Positions 39,955-50,112 of a stretch of 64,000 nt of DNA are shown piece by piece. Under the pieces are notes generated by a model, which was not told the origin of the DNA, searched no databases, and was given only the letters and a program-made list of their open reading frames with translations. The position numbers and the translations under genes were made by a program. Origin of the DNA: Marisa cornuarietis (Eukaryota; Mollusca; Gastropoda; Architaenioglossa; Ampullariidae); contig SMMW01000090.1 of NCBI GenBank assembly GCA_004794655.1, positions 2,288,246 to 2,352,245 on the forward strand. The letters are read 5' to 3'. How positions within the stretch are numbered: position 1 is the stretch's first letter; every line of letters starts with the position of its first letter.

Positions 39955-40860
39955 GCCAACACAAGAAGACATTACATCAAAGACAGTAATACCCATCTTC
40001 TCACGAAAAGTGCGGCCGTACTGAATCGATGGACTGAATATTGCAACGACCTGTACAACGTCCTCCAAAGAAATTACACTTAAACCTGCGACCCTGCAGA
40101 CCTGCCAGTATTACAGAAAAAGAGCTGTTATTTGTTTTTGTCTCAGTGTAGTAGATATTTGACTACCAGCTTCAGAGGAAAATTGCTACGTGGGGCTGAC
40201 CACATACTTTAAGGTCCTGCTTTCAGTGGCACTTCCTCAGTTCTGAAGACAAATAAAGCTGAGTATTGCAAAGAGTAATAGAGGGGGGGAGAGAGAGAGC
40301 TGTATTTCGTCTAAAAGGAGGGCAGTCACCTGGGTTGGAGAAAGTTCCTGCTGATGTTCTAGAGTGAGAAGACCTAAGTCCTCACTGCTCTGTGCTAAAG
40401 AATCTGGGAACGCGTCCGTTCTTTTAGAAACAAAACAAGAAACGGTGCCAAAACAGCAAAACCATAAGATACACATGATCATGCTGAAGGTAATCTGTAA
40501 TCGCATCAACACCACTGTTGTGAAACTGCTTGCAGAACAACAGGCTGACTTGAGACCAAGCAGGATTATAGATGAGCATCTCTTCAGCTGCCGTATCCTT
40601 ACAGAAAAAACATATACAACACCAGTGGGAACTCTTTCACAGCCTCACCGACTTACAAAAATGCATTTGACAGAATCTGACATTAGGGGTTGTGGCACGC
40701 GATGAGAAAATTCAACTTCGAAGAGTGCCTGACTCGAGTTATCTAAGCGTTGTCAAGAATTCAGTGATGGCACTAGTAATAGATAACCAAGTGGAAGGAA
40801 GATTTATTGGTGGCTCAGATCATTTCGAGAGTGCTAAGTTGCCGTCCTTGATTCCTTGTA
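39955..40860 (+). pseudogene. LINE reverse transcriptase remnant
   Basis: Plus-strand pieces in the correct order of a LINE polyprotein. 39975-40078 reads DSNTHLLTKSAAVLNRWTEY and CNDLYNVLQRNYT (linker before the RT). 40470-40612 reads MLKVICNRINTTVVKLLAEQ then ADLRPSRIIDEHLFSCRILTEK (RT fingers). 40655-40735, in another frame, reads YKNAFDRI, two stops, then GLWHAMRKFNFEECLTRVI (start of the RT palm; the AFDR motif carries one catalytic Asp). Stops and frameshifts make it non-functional. It resembles a non-LTR family common in marine invertebrates; the clade is not assigned. Confidence 0.75.
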
Positions 40861-40879
40861 GAGATGGAGGGTGCTGGCT

Positions 40880-41350
40880 ATGATGAGCCAGTGGCTCTGT
40901 GCACTGTCGTTGGTCTGCCAGTAGCCCCCCCCTCCCATTGATGGTAAGGGTCTGGGACAGTCATAGAAGACGATTGGGATGCTTTTCCTATCTTTGAAAC
41001 CCTTTCCTGTTGATCGTAGAGCTCTTCCACTTGAACAATTCACTTTGGGCATGGAAGTCGGAGCGTAAACCTGGACGATGGTGACATTGTGAGGCTTGGC
41101 AAAAACCTCAAGGCAGATGAGCACCTCAACACAGCGGGTCAGGTAGTAACTGTTGGAACAGTTGGCCGTGACACCCCTCATTGATGTCATCGCTGATAAC
41201 GTGACGTCATCGCCGATCGCGTCCCGTGTCAAGGGTCAACATACCCAACTGTAGCGTCCACCTTTCTTGGAAAGTCCAAGGTGGCTACGACCAGTTAAGT
41301 TGACGTGTGTCGTGGCCAGCTTAGTATCCAGTAGTTCTTGGCAAACCATC
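40880..41350 (-). pseudogene. LINE endonuclease remnant, inverted
   Basis: On the minus strand 41040-41160 reads VEVLICLEVFAKPHNVTIVQ followed by VYAPTS, which matches the LINE apurinic-endonuclease core (VIQVYAPT). About 40990-41040 in another frame reads QVEELYDQQERVSK, the usual continuation. It lies next to the plus-strand RT piece but in the opposite orientation, so the two cannot be one collinear element. The frame is broken. Confidence 0.6.
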
Positions 41351-41359
41351 CGAACATGC

Positions 41360-43030
41360 ACACAAGATGCAGTTTTTTTCATACTTGCTTTCCCTAAGGG
41401 TAAACCAAGGATCACGCAGACTGGCAACCAGCCAACCAGCCAAACGAAAACTATAGAGGTCTTAACTCTTTTAGCCCTCGTTCTTCGCTTACTGTACATA
41501 GTAGGTTGTAGATCGACATTTGAAGTGGGTGAGTGGTGAGGATCTTTATTTTTTATTTTTTTTTTTTTGTGCCACAGCGAATGCGTTTATTTTACTCACT
41601 ATCCTGAAAGGAATTCCGACATTTTTTTCCTTTTAAACAGTTATATACATTGCTTTTTTGTGAGAGTGTCTCGGAAAAAGCAGACGAACCTGCTCCGTAA
41701 TCTGGAAGACGCCGCAGCTCCTGAAAGACTCGGTTCCTAAATGAAAGGGATAATGCAAGAAGGTAATTTGAGGGCCGCGTTGTGATGAGTATACTTTAGC
41801 TCATAAAGACCTTCTAATGTTTTCAAATTGCTGAATTTCTGTTAACATGTTGACCGAATATCCTCGCTGATTATGACTGTAATGTGTATACGTTTGGTGT
41901 GCAAGTTGAGTCTACATTGAATGCATGCTGTGTGTATGTAAACCATTGTCCTTTGGATCTCGATTGCATAAAACTTTCGTTGAAACAATCGGTGAGAAAA
42001 TTCCTCCGACACTGTCAATTTTTAAAACTCGATATTTTTAGCGCTTCCTGAGCTTGTGGATGGTATAAGCTCTTCGAGAAACGAGAACACGTTGCAGTGT
42101 ATGTGCGGGTGTGCGTGCGTGCGTGTGTCTCTTGTCCCATTTTGGCCTGAAAACAAATCTCGTTGTTTTCTAGAAAAACTTCCTAATGTTCTCTGTACCT
42201 AACGGTTACACATTTGTATTTTAGTTAATAATAGTATTTTATTTCTTATCTCTTTATTAAGATCTTTTATTTTTTTATATGTGCACTTTGGACAGTTTGC
42301 TAACGACGACTATTCGATGAATATCTCAAGAGAGATAGTGTTGGGATTTCTCTTCTAACCGGATAAACATGGAGGAATTTGACCAAGCTTGGAACATTCC
42401 TTTATAACCTTTCTACGAACGGCCTTTACTCACGGTAGCCATTTCAAGCTATACCTCTAATCTGCACATAGACGAAAAAGAGAATCCGGAGGTTGATACG
42501 TGGCTAATTGACACGATGAGAGGCAGATGATGAGAAATCGATCTCAGAAGTAGACCCTGAGGGTGATTGGCTAGAAAATTGTTGCGCACGCGCTGTCTTC
42601 CCCTTCCTCCAAACTCTTTTGCACAACTACCTCTGCACTCTCCCCCACCCTCACTCCAAGACCCTTTATCCCCCAGAGGCTGAAGGTTCACCTTCTGTGT
42701 CTGGCCGCCCCCCCTAGTCTGCTTCATCCCTCACTGCCATCAGCCACTGTTTCGAAAGCTTTAAAAACAGACTAACCACAGGTTGAGAGACTAGCTGCAC
42801 TGCACCCCGAAATCATTTCCACCGAGTTTTCGTTTTCTGAGCCTCGTTCGCGTACTAACACCATGTCCTGCGCCCACCGCCAACGGCTATTGCAGCGACA
42901 CCCGCTTTCAGTTGTAAAGGCGTATCTAGCTTTCCTCTCTATTCACATTTTTTTTTAAATTTTAGTTCTTCCAACTCGTTTTTACGACATCTACTCGTAC
43001 CAGGCGCGGAGCAAAAAGGGGAAAAAAGGG
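41360..43030. other. Gene-free stretch
   Basis: AT-rich unique sequence without a supportable gene. 42770-42910 is more complex and may belong to the regulatory block that follows. Confidence 0.5.
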
Positions 43031-43359
43031 GGATTAAAAGAATGAATCAGAGTGAGAGAAGAGCCAATTACGCCCACTTAATAAAGCTTTTAGCGCGCTC
43101 CGTATCCCCCATTTATCTCCCACTTGTGTCTTCACGACCACAATTACAGCCCCTGCACGCGCAGCGGCCAGGACAAATTTCCTCGCATCGCCCTCCAAAA
43201 TCACTTGTCGATTACCCCTCCTCCCAGAACTTCACATCCCCCTTCTCTTCGATCTTGCCGCACACAAGCCTCCACTCTCCCTCCCCCCCCCCCACGAACT
43301 TCTTCAGCTCGTTTATTTCCATTCGTATAATTTCCCGTCGTACTTTGCGTTTCCGTCGG

Positions 43360-44750
43360 CCATGATGAGGGACTTTAGGGGGGGATTTGGCGCCAGCGAC
43401 GCCAGCGACCAGCGGATTGGCAGCTAATGCGCGCGCGTTCCGTGCTGGTCCCGCGTGCAGGAGCCGACGGATTAGGGCGTGAAATTAGAGACAGGAGCGG
43501 GCAAATGAACGACGTGGCTAACTTATAGCCAGGTAATAGTTTTATTTCAATTTCCACGCCAGGCGTTCTACAGGAGACCGGGTAAATCCCCCCCTCCTTG
43601 CTCGCCGCGCGCCAAACTCCCCCGCCTTTCTTGCCAGTGATTAGGGCGATCACAATTTCATTAAAATGGAAATCGCTGCCGCACATAAGGCCATAGGGAG
43701 GATGATCTAGCAGCAGGGAGAACGCTGCTGGGGGGCATCAAACGATCGAGCCTCGAAATCCAGCAGCAGAAAAGGATCGGCGCGTGCGAAGAAGACTATA
43801 GCTTCTAGGTAGCAAGTTTTGGGGGAGGAAGAGGGGGGGGGGGAGTTAGGTGGAGGAGGGTTGGAAGGTTGAGGAATCGAGCGCAAAGCCTTGCAGGATC
43901 TTGCTGGGCCAGGGTTTGGTCTTAGTGGCAGGGAGACCGTGCGACTGTCCCCGAGGCAGACAGCACCGGGGGTACACACTGGTCCTGGAAGTCTGCGAGG
44001 GTCGGCCCGAGAGCCGGCTAATTAAATACTGTTTTATTCTCGGTGTCGGCCAAATGAGAAATTGAAATCCGGGCAGCCGCCAACCCGATTAGCCGCCCCT
44101 CCCAACAAGATTTAAAACATTCAATTTGTTGGCGAAAAGATTAGATGGAGGACTATTAGCGCTTCCATCGAAGATTTATTCCGTAATTAAAGCGCGTTTG
44201 GGGGCTGATAGATTTCATTTGATGTGGTCCCCTTCGGGTCGGCCGGCGACAAGATTAGATAAATTGGTATTAAGGCTTGCGAGGCCATTGAGCGCACCCC
44301 GTACGAGCAGTCAGACTTGCAAGCGCCGGCCATTGTTCTCGTGCCTCGTGCCTTCCTCGGAAGCTGGTCGTTGCTGTCCGAGGCAAAACGGCATGGCAGC
44401 GTTTGGCTCCTTGGAAGAAATGTAATTCTACCGGCAAGCTTCTTTACCCTGATTGAATTGCTTCCCTTTGCGCAAGGAGGAACGGTTGGGTAGGGAAGAA
44501 GGGGAAAGTGATGGCTAGTGAGACGAGTTGCAAGAAAAGAAAAGCTTGGGAAGAGGCAAAGAGAAGATCTCCCTCGCCAGAAAGAGGGTGGCAAAGGCTT
44601 TAAACTGTCCAAGTGTTGATACCACAATATTCTTTCCGCCCGGACGCCAGCGCCCGGAGAGAGGGCGAGGAGTAATTCATAAGAGCTGATCCGTTTATGA
44701 AGCCCAGGAAATCGGTCTTCCAATGACTCGCCGGGGGCGACGCTTGAAGC
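43360..44750. promoter_or_regulatory. Large candidate cis-regulatory region
   Basis: About 1.4 kb of complex sequence, nearly free of simple repeats, standing out from its surroundings. It holds many homeodomain-type and similar cores: CTAATTAAAT (about 44018), CGTAATTAAAG (about 44183), GATTAG (about 43471, 43641, 44091, 44136, 44254), CATTAAAATGG (about 43660), and CATTCAATTTGTTGG (about 44120). No frame on either strand encodes a recognisable protein; the 178-codon minus-strand frame at 44187-44723 has no domain or splice context. It looks like a conserved enhancer or an unrecognised non-coding transcript. This is inference without a comparative test. Confidence 0.4.
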
Positions 44751-44759
44751 CGGCCTTGG

Positions 44760-45870
44760 CTAACGTTCGCCATGTTGGATGTGGACAGACCCTGAGAGAA
44801 AATGTATGGATCTCGTGATCATCATCGCAGGCAATGAGATCGAGGCTGAGATATTTAGCTCATTCACTCCCCACTCCCGTACTTGTCCCTCAGTATAAGT
44901 GTAGTATCTCTATATATAAAGTGTGTGTATGTGTCCCTATTTTGATTTGTTTTGTCTTTGTATGTTCACACCCTTTCCGCTGCTGCTACTCCTTGTTCTG
45001 TGTTGGCTGATTATCCCATAATACCTCTTGGTCTTTTTCCTACCGCCAGTTATATCAGACACCACACATGTCTTCCTAGCTTTCAAATATTGAAACATCA
45101 TGCATCTTGCATAACCCATATTTCTAAGAATGTTTTTCAAAATCACAGTACACATCGAATCCGCCTAGCAAGACCAAACCCCCCGCTGCCCAAAATATGC
45201 ATTTAGTATAAACATTGTTAGTAAATCACTAGATTCAATAATAAAAAAAAAACGTTTAGAGACATTTTTCAAATGTTTCTTACCTCAGATCCCAAGCATG
45301 ACTTCCATGGTGGCGTGACACCACAGGGAGAGCATCTCACTTTAGATAAATATTTTTAGGGCAGAATTATATTCCATATTAAGAATTAGAATATCGCTCA
45401 CCTGCTCTTCAGATCATTGATTTCATCGCATGAAAATTACATTTAATTTGCTACTTCTTTGTACCAGGCTATACAACAGTCATCATAAAAGTGCTGCTAG
45501 ATGTGGACTTAAAAGTGACGCTAACACGTAAAAGAAAAATGTTATGTAATAGATGGGATACTTTTTCTCCAAGGAAACTGGTGTCACGATATGATATCGT
45601 CATCGTCGTCTCGTTATCATCTCAATGTCGAACAAAGCGCTGCGTTTCATCAACGACGCGCACTGTCCATTCGATGTCTCTTCCTCTCGAGAGAACACCT
45701 CCGCCTCTCCCCCCCCCCCGGCAGCAGGCGCGTGCCCCAACGGGGATGAACAGAGTGATATCAGAGTGGAAGTCAGTGAGACCCTTGGTGGGGATGTTTG
45801 ACAGGGCGAGACTAGCAGCAGGCGCCAAAAGGAGTGTGGCATTTCTTTATAGTCTCTTAGCATGCACGGT
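44760..45870. other. Gene-free stretch
   Basis: AT-rich unique sequence, no supportable gene. Confidence 0.5.
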
Positions 45871-45876
45871 TGATCG

Positions 45877-45877
<1 letters not shown>

Positions 45878-45944
<67 letters not shown>
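45878..45944. repeat. AC microsatellite
   Basis: Pure AC run of about 33 units. Confidence 0.95.
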
Positions 45945-45946
<2 letters not shown>

Positions 45947-46479
45947 AACATGTACACATGCACATACAAACACAAAAAACCCATAAAAATTAAAGAATAA
46001 GAATTATAAGCTCGATGCGAAGATCGTTTGAGAACGACACGAATTTTATTTAACTTGAATTGTTCTTTACTATCTAAACTTATATTTATATATACATAAT
46101 TCCAGTTTTAAATCGTTGCCTATATTACATATATAATAATAACAGCACAATATTATATTTCTTCTACAATATAATAGAAAAGGGGGATTCATTTTTTAAA
46201 TCTTCTGCTAACAACCACTCGGCTGTAGAAGGTACCGTTGTTCTGCCAGGACATCACGTGACATAAGTTTTTCTCCAGCAAATACGTGCCTGACCCTTTT
46301 GGTCCTCTTGACTCCAAATGTCCTCTTGAGCCTGTTTTCTGCCTTCGAGCCTGGTATTCTTACCGTAACCATCCATCTATGCCATGCACCTTTTACAGCA
46401 CGACGATGCTTGTCTCCTACTGGCTACAGTCCGACTCCAAGACATCCTCACGAGGAAACGTAAGTAAAGACGAGGTCGA

Positions 46480-46790
46480 GTTCTGCACTCGCGTAACCTG
46501 AACGAATGCGTCTCAGCTTGAAACCTGGAAGCTCCGTGAAGGCAGGTTTGCATTTCCAGCAATTCATCGCTGACACCCGCGCGAAATGGGCTTTGCCATT
46601 AACTAATGTTTTACATTACTTTGCAAGACCGATAAGCGGCCTTGAGTTGTACCACGGTTACGGCCCGTCGAGCGCCGAGCCGTCAAAATGAAGAATCGGC
46701 TTGTGGCGTAAAGGGAAAGCTCGCTAATGAGAGTAATTTCCTGAAAGGAAAACACACAATTTCAGGGGCATTCAACACGTGCGGATGGCA
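46480..46790. promoter_or_regulatory. Candidate regulatory element
   Basis: Complex CG-containing block with TAAT-type cores (CCATTAACTAATG near 46600, GCTAATGAGAG near 46724) and no plausible coding frame. Listed from composition and position in the same flank as 43360-44750. Confidence 0.3.
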
Positions 46791-46900
46791 CGCTCTTCCT
46801 TCGTACGAGCGAATATTATGGGTAAAGGAATTTACCTTTTTTTGAAAACCGGCTAAATTTTAGAAGGGCATGCATACTACAAGAACGGGTGAACGTGGTC

Positions 46901-46902
<2 letters not shown>

Positions 46903-46934
<32 letters not shown>

Positions 46935-46958
46935 ACGTGTGTGTGTGTGTGTGTGTGA

Positions 46959-47034
<76 letters not shown>
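46903..47034. repeat. GT microsatellite punctuated by GAAAAC
   Basis: Four GT runs separated by GAAAAC (three times, including the right edge) and one CT interruption, suggesting local duplication of a GT-GAAAAC unit. Confidence 0.95.
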
Positions 47035-47036
<2 letters not shown>

Positions 47037-47039
47037 ACA

Positions 47040-49580
47040 TGTGTCCATTCGGTTACGAAAGCATTCTCAAGCACCGTCTCTGTGCGACGACGTAAATTAA
47101 CAAACATGAAATCAAAGTCACAATGTCGTCTCCACGTAAAGCAAAAAAAGATATGTGCTGCCAGGAAACGAAGCCAATCGTCGTTTTAATGTTTTTGTTT
47201 CGTTTCCTGTCGGTTTGTCTTTGAGGCGAACTGTTAAGAAAAATTTAATTCGTTATCTTCTTTGTATTGGAAAGATTCCTGGTGTTTACTACAGACGTGG
47301 AGTAAATATTTACAATACACAAGGACATTCTGCACACTGACCTGCTATACCCGGTTTGGACTAGACCAGGTTTCCGTTCTCGCTATGTCGTTCCCCAGAT
47401 GAGGTTTATCTAAGTCAAAATTAAAGTTGGCACAGAATATCTGCTAAGGTAACGGAACGTAATACTGTCCTTAGTTTGTTATAACAATTTATGTGGTGAC
47501 TTTTACTTGTTTTTACGTACAGAAGAGCTCACCTGGATTTAAGAAATTAGTTTCTTTTAAAAAGTTTAATCGATTTAAAAATAATTGTTTTCTAGGGAGA
47601 GCCTTTAATATTTACTACTAGACTTCACAAAGGCTAACCTATTCAACTTCTTCTGTAATAATATTTTGATGGTTCTTTTCCTCTTTATAAAGCCCTTAGT
47701 CTTATTTGGTGAGGACTTTGCTGATTCTGTGAGCAGCAATTAAATCAGTGATACCGAGCGGACGATGGTCATTAAAAAAGGAAGATAACTCAATCTCTCT
47801 CTCTTTCTCTTGCGCGCGACTGTTTGTGTGGGGGAGATAATTAGGAAGGTAGGAAAGGAAAGGAAGGCGAAAAACAAAACTTCTAAAAAACAAACGGCAG
47901 AGTGCCATCGCAGTCATCTAGACTAACAGTCTGCTCCTTGAACGATTTAGAGGAGCCATTCTCTCTGTCAGCTCATGTCTTCAACAGTTCTTTTTTTCTT
48001 TACTTTATTATAATGATTATTTTGTGTTACATTACAAGTAGCAGTAGTGGAAGTAGTAATGGTAGTAGCAGTAGTAGAATTATCGTTTGCAAATTGAGAT
48101 AAATGTGTGATGTTAGGCGATCATGCGCACTTAAAAATAAAACTAGATACACCTGATGTTAGCAACACCTCTTCTAATTACAACCACGACACGTATGACA
48201 TAGCCATCGTGATTCGGTGAGTAGCTATGATACTCTGCACATATTGTGACTTGTCATGCGCTTGTCATGACACTATGAACTGCTGTTTGTTGCACACATT
48301 GGAAAGTCATTTGACATTTCATTGCGGACCATCAGCTAAAGTACAATGTATGCTGTTGAGAGCTGGTCCTTTGGGGTTGTTGCACCTAAGGATCAGTAAA
48401 GTGTCATGGTGTGTCATACTCAGCTTATATCCTTTCAACGTCTATGGGCGTGGAAGGTTTCAAATTGCTGCAATAAAAAACAGAGATGCTTGTCTTTGTT
48501 CCCCCTCCCCTCGCCTGTTCAGACCTGAAGTTCTGGCTACGCTGGCTCCCGCTCATTGCGACAGTTACAATGAGAAAGGTTTGGCCTAGCATTCTCTCGG
48601 CGTTTTGCTGCTTGAGATTCTGGTGAAATAGATGCACTTGTCAGTGGGTTATGTTGTAGATTTCTGTCAGTCCCAACCAGCCACCCACTCACCCACCCAA
48701 AATTGGATACAGGATAACCATCTCCCCTCTCTCGTTCCCCTCTCTCGACTTTCCTCCTCCATCTTTCTTCTCTCTTCCTCTCTGTTGTGTGTGTGTTTCT
48801 CTCTCTATGTGTCTAGCTCTTTTTCCGGTCTCCTTCCTTTCCCTCAGGCTCCAGCGAATGTTTCTGTTGTTCGACACGCGTTTTGCATGCTTACCGCAGT
48901 CGTGTTTTTCTTCGCAAGACCTACAACATCCTGAGGGTCGTCCATCTTTCTGACAGCGCTCGTTATGTGCGAGGTGCTATGTCACAGCAGTATTCCTAAA
49001 CACTGTCAGCCGCGGGCCAGGTCTCCACACAGCCGGCGTCCTGTCGACAACACGTGCCTGTTAATTATTACTGACTTGTTAGGAGAGCCATGCTTTACAG
49101 CAACTTAATACATGATGATGATGGTCAGTATATGTTCTTTTCTTAATGATTAAATGTTATATTTTTGTTAACATGATGATGCAGACTGCACAATAATTCT
49201 GATTTATTTCTTTACTATGTTTGTATCATATGTATAAAGTTTATGTATAAATAGGTGTAGATTTCAAATCGTTTGGTTAACTGTTGTTCAGTACGGAGAA
49301 TTCGCTTGAAGATCCGATGATGTGATGCAGGCAAGCAGCAATGATAGATTAAACGCAGTAGGATATCGGATTATTTTAGTTTTTGTTTGATATAAGTATT
49401 CTTTTTGTGTTTCCTTATCGGGTGGAGAAGTTACACAGGGGCCTCTTGCTGTACAAAGACAGCTGTACAGTCTTCCATTTAATTCATTGCCTGTCAATCA
49501 CCGTTTAAAGCTTAAAAGAGCGGTCTGCAAGGGTTTTCACTTCAGTTTTTCTCTATACATTCTCTATAAATTCTCTATAT
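47040..49580. other. Gene-free stretch upstream of the KDZ element
   Basis: AT-rich unique sequence, an AGT-rich run (about 48037-48080) and a CT-rich patch (48715-48845). No supportable exon or RNA gene. Confidence 0.5.

Positions 49581-49582
<2 letters not shown>

Positions 49583-49620
<38 letters not shown>
49583..49620. repeat. ATC trinucleotide microsatellite
   Basis: About 12 ATC units just upstream of the KDZ gene's promoter region. Confidence 0.9.
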
Positions 49621-49621
<1 letters not shown>

Positions 49622-49699
49622 CCTTATTGTCCTGACTAAATCCGCACTCAGAGTGGGTAAAATACCGCCAGCATACGGCACTCAGTACACCGTATTCTC

Positions 49700-49984
49700 C
49701 TATCCTAAGTATATGTCACGTGACAGTAGTTTACCAATCAAAAGCTACGTCAGCTAAATATGGCGACGTCACGCTTTGTAGGGTTATTGAATGAATCGAC
49801 ATCGCATAGAGACTGCAAATTTTGTTTGGTATAGTCGTATTTATGTTTTATTATAATTTTATGTAGGTAGAGACGTTATAAACAAAAATTTATACAGTGA
49901 GATATACTTCCGGTTTTGGGTCTTCCGCCGTTCAGTACACAGTAACAGGATTGCTTATATTTATGTATTCTTGTTCTAATAGAG
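49700..49984 (+). promoter_or_regulatory. Probable promoter and 5' non-coding exon of the KDZ gene
   Basis: A good splice donor (GAG|GTAAGT) ends at 49984/49985. The next acceptor (TGTGTAG) opens the exon with the start codon at 50113, so a non-coding first exon is likely. Upstream are an E-box-type CACGTGAC (about 49718), AATATGGCGACGTCAC (about 49757, combining YY1-like and CRE-like cores) and CTTCCGG (about 49908, ETS-like). There is no TATA box at a fitting distance. This resembles a TATA-less, broadly active promoter. The exact start site is unknown. Confidence 0.45.
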
Positions 49985-50112
49985 GTAAGTAAAATTATTT
50001 CACTGCGTCATACCTCGTCATAGATACCCATTATTATAGTATCATGACAATTTGGCTCTTTCTGTTTTATTTTCAATATTAAATGTATTTGCATTAATCG
50101 TGTGTAGGTACA

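Noticed and set aside
44187..44723. 178-codon minus-strand frame
   Set aside because: No recognisable domain, no splice partner. It overlaps sequence that looks like non-coding regulatory DNA.
46902..47034. GT/GAAAAC array as a spaced-repeat (CRISPR-like) structure
   Set aside because: The 'spacers' are all GT runs of varying length; it is a compound microsatellite.
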